From contig NZ_BAFT02000044.1 of NCBI RefSeq assembly GCF_000308475.2, forward strand, positions 1 through 64,000: DNA of 64,000 nt. Reading direction: 5' to 3'. Position numbers and translations under genes: made by a program. A model generated the notes under the pieces. That model was not told where the DNA came from, did not search any database, and saw nothing but the letters and a program-made list of their open reading frames with translations. Below are positions 60,303-64,000 of the stretch, piece by piece. Within the stretch, counting starts at the first letter, position 1, and every line of letters starts with the position of its first letter. The stretch comes from Nocardia brasiliensis NBRC 14402. GTDB lineage: Bacteria; Actinomycetota; Actinomycetes; Mycobacteriales; Mycobacteriaceae.

Positions 60303-62498
60303 ATGTCAACTCAGGGTTACGACGCGGAACTGGCAGCCGAGCGCGGCTATGTGGCCGAACTCTATGCGCGGCTCGACGCCGAGCGCGCCCGGGTCAAGGG
60401 CCAGTACGGTGCGGCGCTGCGGGGCCGGGAGGTGACCGCGATGGAGCGCGAGGACCAGGTGCGTGCGCTGGCGAAATCGGTGCAGCGCTACGACGTGGCC
60501 GACAATGGCTTGTGCTTCGGCCGGCTCGACACCTTGACGGGTGAACGTTCCTACATCGGCCGTATCGGGTTGTTCGACGAGGCGAACGAGTTCGAGCCGC
60601 TGCTGCTGGATTGGCGCGCGCCCGCCGCGCGCGCGTTCTATGTGGCCACGGCCGCGAACCCGGAGAACATGCGCCGGCGTCGCCAGTTCCACACGAGCGG
60701 AAGGCAAGTCGTCGATTTCACGGACGAGGTGCTGGGCCGCCCGGAGGGCGCCGAACGCGGTGACGCGGCACTGCTGGCGGCGGTGAACGCTCCCCGAGGG
60801 CCGGGGATGCGCGATATCGTGGCGACGATCCAGGCCGAACAGGACGAGATCATCCGCCACGAACACCAGGGCGTGCTGGTGATCGAGGGCGGTCCTGGCA
60901 CGGGTAAGACCGTGGTGGCGCTGCATCGGGTCGCCTACCTGCTCTACACCCAGCGGGAACGGATGGAACGTCAGGGTGTGCTCGTGGTCGGGCCGAATCC
61001 GGCGTTCCTCGACCACATCGCGCACGTGCTGCCCTCGCTGGGCGAGACCAACGTGGTGTTCACGACGACCGGCGATCTCGTGCCCGGGCTGCGCGTCACC
61101 GCCGAGGACGGCCCGGAAGCCGCGCGGCTCAAGGGATCACTGAAGATCCTGGACGTGCTCGCCGCCGCGGTGGCCGATTGCCAGCGACTCCCCCGGGAGC
61201 CGGTGTTGATCGAGCTGGCCGACGCGACGGTCCGCATCGATGCCGAGACCGCGGAATGGGCCAGGGAGGAGGCGCGCGCGAGCGGGCTGCCGCATAACGA
61301 GGCCCGTAAGGTGTTCCAGGAGATCGTCTCGTGGGTCCTCACCGAACGAGCGATCGCCCGGATCGGCAAGGGCTGGTTGACCCGCTCGGACAAGCAAGCC
61401 TGGGAACAGTTGCGTGAGGACCTGCTCGAGGAACTCGCCACGCACGACACGTTCACCGCGACCTTGGACGAACTCTGGCCGATCATGACACCGGAATCGC
61501 TACTGGCGCGCTTGTATTCATCGCACGACCGGCTCCGCGCGGCCGGTGCCGACGCGGCGCTGTGGCGGGCCGACGGTGCGGCGTGGACGGTGTCGGATGT
61601 GCCGTTGCTCGACGAGTTGGTCGATCTGCTGGGCCCCGACAAGCCCGCCGACGACAGCGCCGAGCGGGAACGTCGACAGGAGGCCGAATACGCCGCGGGC
61701 GTCCTGGATGTCATGGTCAGCCGCGAGGACATGATGGACGACGAGGATCACCTGTTCGCTCAGGACCTGCTCTACGCCGAGGATCTCGCGGACCGGTTTC
61801 TCGAACGCGATACCCGTGATCTCGCCGAACGTGCTGCCGCGGACCGGGATTGGACCTACCGGCATGTCGTGGTCGACGAGGCCCAGGAGTTGTCCGAGAT
61901 GGATTGGCGGGTGCTGATGCGGCGCTGTCCGGGCAAATCCTTCACGGTGGTGGGCGATCTCGCGCAACGTCGTTCGGCGGCGGGGGCGAGGTCGTGGGCG
62001 GGCATGCTGGAGCCGTACGTGCCCGGACGCTGGGTCTACCGGTCGCTGACCGTCAATTACCGCACACCGGCCGAGATCATGGCGGTCGCGGCCGCGCTGC
62101 TCGCCGAGTTCGCCCCCGAGGTCCAGGCCCCGGAGTCGGTGCGGGCGTGCGGCGTGCAACCGTGGTCCAGGCTCGTCACCGACGACGAATTACCCGCTGC
62201 CATCGACGCATTCGTGCGCGAGGAGGCCGACCGGGAAGGAACCAGCGTGGTGATCGGGCCGCCGGGCGTACCGGGCGCGGTGCCCGCCTCGGAGACCAAA
62301 GGCCTGGAGTACGACGCGGTGCTGGTCGTGGCGCCGGAGCAGATCCTCGCCGACGGTCCGCGCGGGGCGGCCGAACTCTACGTCGCGCTCACCCGCGCGA
62401 CGCAGCGCTTGGGCGTCCTGCATCAGGGCCCGCTGCCGCAGGCGCTGTCCGGACTCGTCGAAGCCGGTACGCCTGTGGGGAATCACTTGCCCGCCTAG
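60303..62498 (+). CDS. helR: HelR-like RNA polymerase-associated ATPase (rifamycin resistance)
   Basis: A 731-residue SF1 helicase-like protein of the HelD/HelR group. The N-terminal helical arm (YDAELAAERGYVAELYARLD) precedes a Walker A GGPGTGKTVVALHRVAYLLY at about residue 197; later VVVDEAQELSEMDWRVL (Walker B), FTVVGDLAQRRSAAGARSW and ETKGLEYDAVLVV are helicase motifs. HelR displaces rifamycins from RNA polymerase and recycles stalled enzyme. ATG 60303 follows AAGGGG. It is cotranscribed with the glycosyltransferase behind the RAE, so drug modification and target protection are coupled here. Confidence 0.9.
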   Translation: MSTQGYDAELAAERGYVAELYARLDAERARVKGQYGAALRGREVTAMEREDQVRALAKSVQRYDVADNGLCFGRLDTLTGERSYIGRIGLFDEANEFEPLLLDWRAPAARAFYVATAANPENMRRRRQFHTSGRQVVDFTDEVLGRPEGAERGDAALLAAVNAPRGPGMRDIVATIQAEQDEIIRHEHQGVLVIEGGPGTGKTVVALHRVAYLLYTQRERMERQGVLVVGPNPAFLDHIAHVLPSLGETNVVFTTTGDLVPGLRVTAEDGPEAARLKGSLKILDVLAAAVADCQRLPREPVLIELADATVRIDAETAEWAREEARASGLPHNEARKVFQEIVSWVLTERAIARIGKGWLTRSDKQAWEQLREDLLEELATHDTFTATLDELWPIMTPESLLARLYSSHDRLRAAGADAALWRADGAAWTVSDVPLLDELVDLLGPDKPADDSAERERRQEAEYAAGVLDVMVSREDMMDDEDHLFAQDLLYAEDLADRFLERDTRDLAERAAADRDWTYRHVVVDEAQELSEMDWRVLMRRCPGKSFTVVGDLAQRRSAAGARSWAGMLEPYVPGRWVYRSLTVNYRTPAEIMAVAAALLAEFAPEVQAPESVRACGVQPWSRLVTDDELPAAIDAFVREEADREGTSVVIGPPGVPGAVPASETKGLEYDAVLVVAPEQILADGPRGAAELYVALTRATQRLGVLHQGPLPQALSGLVEAGTPVGNHLPA

Positions 62499-63388
62499 CG
62501 GTTCTGTTCGACGCGGTGCACGAGGCCCGCGATGTGCTCGGCCAGGGTGGGCCACAGTTCGCGAGACATGCTGTGGCCCATCCCTTCTACGACGACCAGT
62601 TCGGCGCCGGGGATGGCCTCGGCGGTGGCCCGGCCGCCGCTGAGGTCGAAGGCGCGGTCCTCGGTGCCGTGGATCACCACGGTGGGCACGTGGACCGATT
62701 TCAGTTGCGCGGTGCGGTCGCCGGAGGCCAGGACCGCGACGAATTGGCGCATCATCGCCTCGGCGGAGAACCCGCGGTCGAAGCCGCGTCCGGCGCGCTC
62801 GATCGCGGCGGCCTCGTCGAAGGCGAAAGCGGACGCGCCCACCGCCCGATTGGCGGCGACCCGCCAGGCGATGTAGTCGGCCCGTTCGGTGGGCGGCGCA
62901 CCGGCTCGGCCGAAGGCGGCGGGATCGCTGCGGCCGACCTCGGGATTGCCGGTGGTCGACATCATCGACGTCAACGACCTTGCCCGGCTGGGGAATTCGA
63001 TCGCGACGGTCTGGGCGATCATCGCGCCCTGGGAAGCGCCGACGAGGTGGGCGCTGTCCAAGCCGAGCACGTCGAGCAGACCGACGGTGTCGGCGGCCAT
63101 ATCGGAGAGGGTGTAGGCGGCCGAGGACACGTCACCGGACATGGCGGCCGCGATATCGGGGGCGGGTCCGCCGGTGATGTAGGAGGAACGGCCGGTGTCG
63201 CGGCTGTCGAACCGGATGACGTGCAACCCGCGCTCGACCAGTTCGGCGCACAGACCGTCCGGCCAGTCGATCAGCTGGCCCGCCGCACCCATCATCAACA
63301 GCACCGGCGGCTGTCGCGGATCACCGAGTCGCTCGAACGCCACGTCGATCTGCGACGGACCCACCGTCGTCGCCAGTTCCTCTGTCAT
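62495..63388 (-). CDS. Alpha/beta hydrolase
   Basis: A 297-residue hydrolase. VLLMMGAAGQLIDWPDGLCA is the oxyanion strand, VIRFDSRDTGRSSY the following strand, HLVGASQGAMIAQTVAIEFP the G-x-S-x-G elbow, VVIHGTEDRAFDLSGG the acid, and VVEGMGHSMSRELWP the catalytic His. ATG 63388 follows ACGGAG. It is convergent with helR (4-base overlap). This group includes enzymes of antibiotic and aromatic-compound breakdown; the substrate is unknown. Confidence 0.9.
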   Translation of the reverse strand: MTEELATTVGPSQIDVAFERLGDPRQPPVLLMMGAAGQLIDWPDGLCAELVERGLHVIRFDSRDTGRSSYITGGPAPDIAAAMSGDVSSAAYTLSDMAADTVGLLDVLGLDSAHLVGASQGAMIAQTVAIEFPSRARSLTSMMSTTGNPEVGRSDPAAFGRAGAPPTERADYIAWRVAANRAVGASAFAFDEAAAIERAGRGFDRGFSAEAMMRQFVAVLASGDRTAQLKSVHVPTVVIHGTEDRAFDLSGGRATAEAIPGAELVVVEGMGHSMSRELWPTLAEHIAGLVHRVEQNR

Positions 63389-63593
63389 CGCGCACTCCGT
63401 TCCGCTCGTCCGGCACAGCCCGTCCCCGCGCTGCCCGAGCGGCCCAGGAAACCGCTCAGACCAGCGATTATGCGGTATAGTCGGGTCCTTGCCACAAGCC
63501 CACCCGCGCGGTGTATGTTCCAATGGGGAGGAATTCAACCGGCTCGCAGCGCCCACTCCTCGGCTCGGCGGGGGTATTCGCGTTCTGCGGGCG

Positions 63594-63730
63594 AACGGCC
63601 GACGGTTCACCCACCGCGGTCACCAGATCTTCTATCGCGACGGCGGCTCGGGAGCCGACGGCACACTGCTCTGCATCCACGGTTCCCGACCGCGTCCCAG
63701 GACCTGCATCGCCGGCGTCGCCTCCGGAGG
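63594..63730 (+). pseudogene. Alpha/beta hydrolase, N-terminal fragment, frameshifted
   Basis: NGRRFTHRGHQIFYRDGG followed by ADGTLLCIHG in one frame and, after loss of one base near 63683, FPTASQDLHR in another: the opening strands and HGFPTAS loop of an alpha/beta hydrolase. It stops at the neighbouring HxlR-like gene, with no elbow or later domain. It has no ordinary start. Confidence 0.6.
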
Positions 63731-64000
63731 TCAGCGGCTCTTCGCGACCTCGGCCAGCGGTACGGCTCCGGTGGCGACGGCGATCGCGGTGTCCAGATCG
63801 AGGTGCAGTGCGCGGCCGGGTTCGGCGGCCGGACCGTCGTGATGGGAGACCCGTCCCGCATCGTCGACGGTGACGTGAAAAACCGTGTCGCCGATGAAAA
63901 CAGTGACCGTCTCGTCCGGGAAGTGTTGCGCGACAGCACGTCCCAAGGGCAGCGCGAACCAGTGGGCGCGGACCGCGTCGGTGGCGCGGCGTTCGCCGAG
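63731..64000 (-). CDS. HxlR-like transcriptional regulator, C-terminal part
   Basis: The last 89 codons of a gene entering from the right edge. RATDAVRAHWFALPLGRAVA and DTVFHVTVDDAGRVSHHDGP resemble the C-terminal extension of actinobacterial HxlR winged-helix regulators, which often carry an SCP2-like module (here LHLDLDTAIAVATGAVPLAE). The DNA-binding part is outside the window, so the call is moderate. Confidence 0.5.
   Translation of the reverse strand, partial: LGERRATDAVRAHWFALPLGRAVAQHFPDETVTVFIGDTVFHVTVDDAGRVSHHDGPAAEPGRALHLDLDTAIAVATGAVPLAEVAKSR

Noticed and set aside
1..64000. CRISPR arrays, tRNA and rRNA genes
   Set aside because: No regularly spaced direct repeats and no cloverleaf or rRNA-like sequence was found on reading the intergenic regions.

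Overview
The window is high-GC actinobacterial chromosome. The complex I genes nuoL-nuoM-nuoN, an actinobacterial protein O-mannosyltransferase, LGFP cell-wall repeats, WXG100/EspC-like genes, F420-type luciferase-like oxidoreductases and a rifamycin-response element ahead of a glycosyltransferase and a HelR-type ATPase all point to a Nocardia or close relative. No rRNA, tRNA or CRISPR array was seen. Most genes are short regulator-enzyme modules; several stretches carry repeats and broken genes typical of an accessory region.

Layout. 1-3.9 kb: end of the nuo operon (nuoL partial, nuoM, nuoN) closed by a 16-bp-stem terminator. 3.9-11.3 kb: a secreted LGFP-repeat protein with a NucA/NucB-type nuclease end, a small companion gene, a convergent SMI1/KNR4 (SUKH) protein and a secreted esterase-like protein. 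11.3-15 kb: a TetR gene flanked by two paralogous alpha/beta hydrolases with a palindromic operator, then an aldo/keto reductase behind a MerR-type promoter. 15-17.3 kb: a non-autonomous element with 16-bp terminal inverted repeats, carrying a methyltransferase, followed by two truncated genes (TetR and DUF4383-like) that meet at a probable deletion point. 17.3-30 kb: small conserved and membrane proteins, a 20-codon ORF coupled to a conserved gene, a maltokinase-cap protein, Pmt, an amidase, an F420-type oxidoreductase, a long coiled-coil protein, a GNAT enzyme and a flavin monooxygenase. 30-40.3 kb: regulator/enzyme pairs (TetR, XRE, LysR, MarR; SDRs, LLM oxidoreductase, DinB, hydrolases, carboxylesterase).

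40.3-46.6 kb: a two-gene type VII substrate-like operon, divergent citrate synthase genes (one fused to an HTH), and a nucleotidyltransferase whose 3' end has been repeated and has decayed. 46.6-53 kb: hairpin repeat, tyrosine recombinase, then a compact operon of 19-codon leader ORF, GNAT and a second-type IF-1 (infA paralogue), plus a LigC-like ATP-dependent DNA ligase and a small secreted protein. 53-57.3 kb: a decayed zone with a frameshifted Tn3-family transposase start, an amidohydrolase pseudogene, an ArsR-SRPBCC fusion and an MmpL-like fragment. 57.3-59 kb: no genes, but a second hairpin copy, degenerate direct repeats and a perfect 72-bp palindrome. 59-62.5 kb: rifamycin-associated element, glycosyltransferase and helR-like gene, i.e. 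drug modification plus RNA polymerase protection under one element. The window ends with an alpha/beta hydrolase, a broken hydrolase start and the C-terminus of an HxlR-like regulator.

Functional calls rest on reading motifs and gene order by eye; no database search was run. Repeat and hairpin coordinates were aligned by hand.
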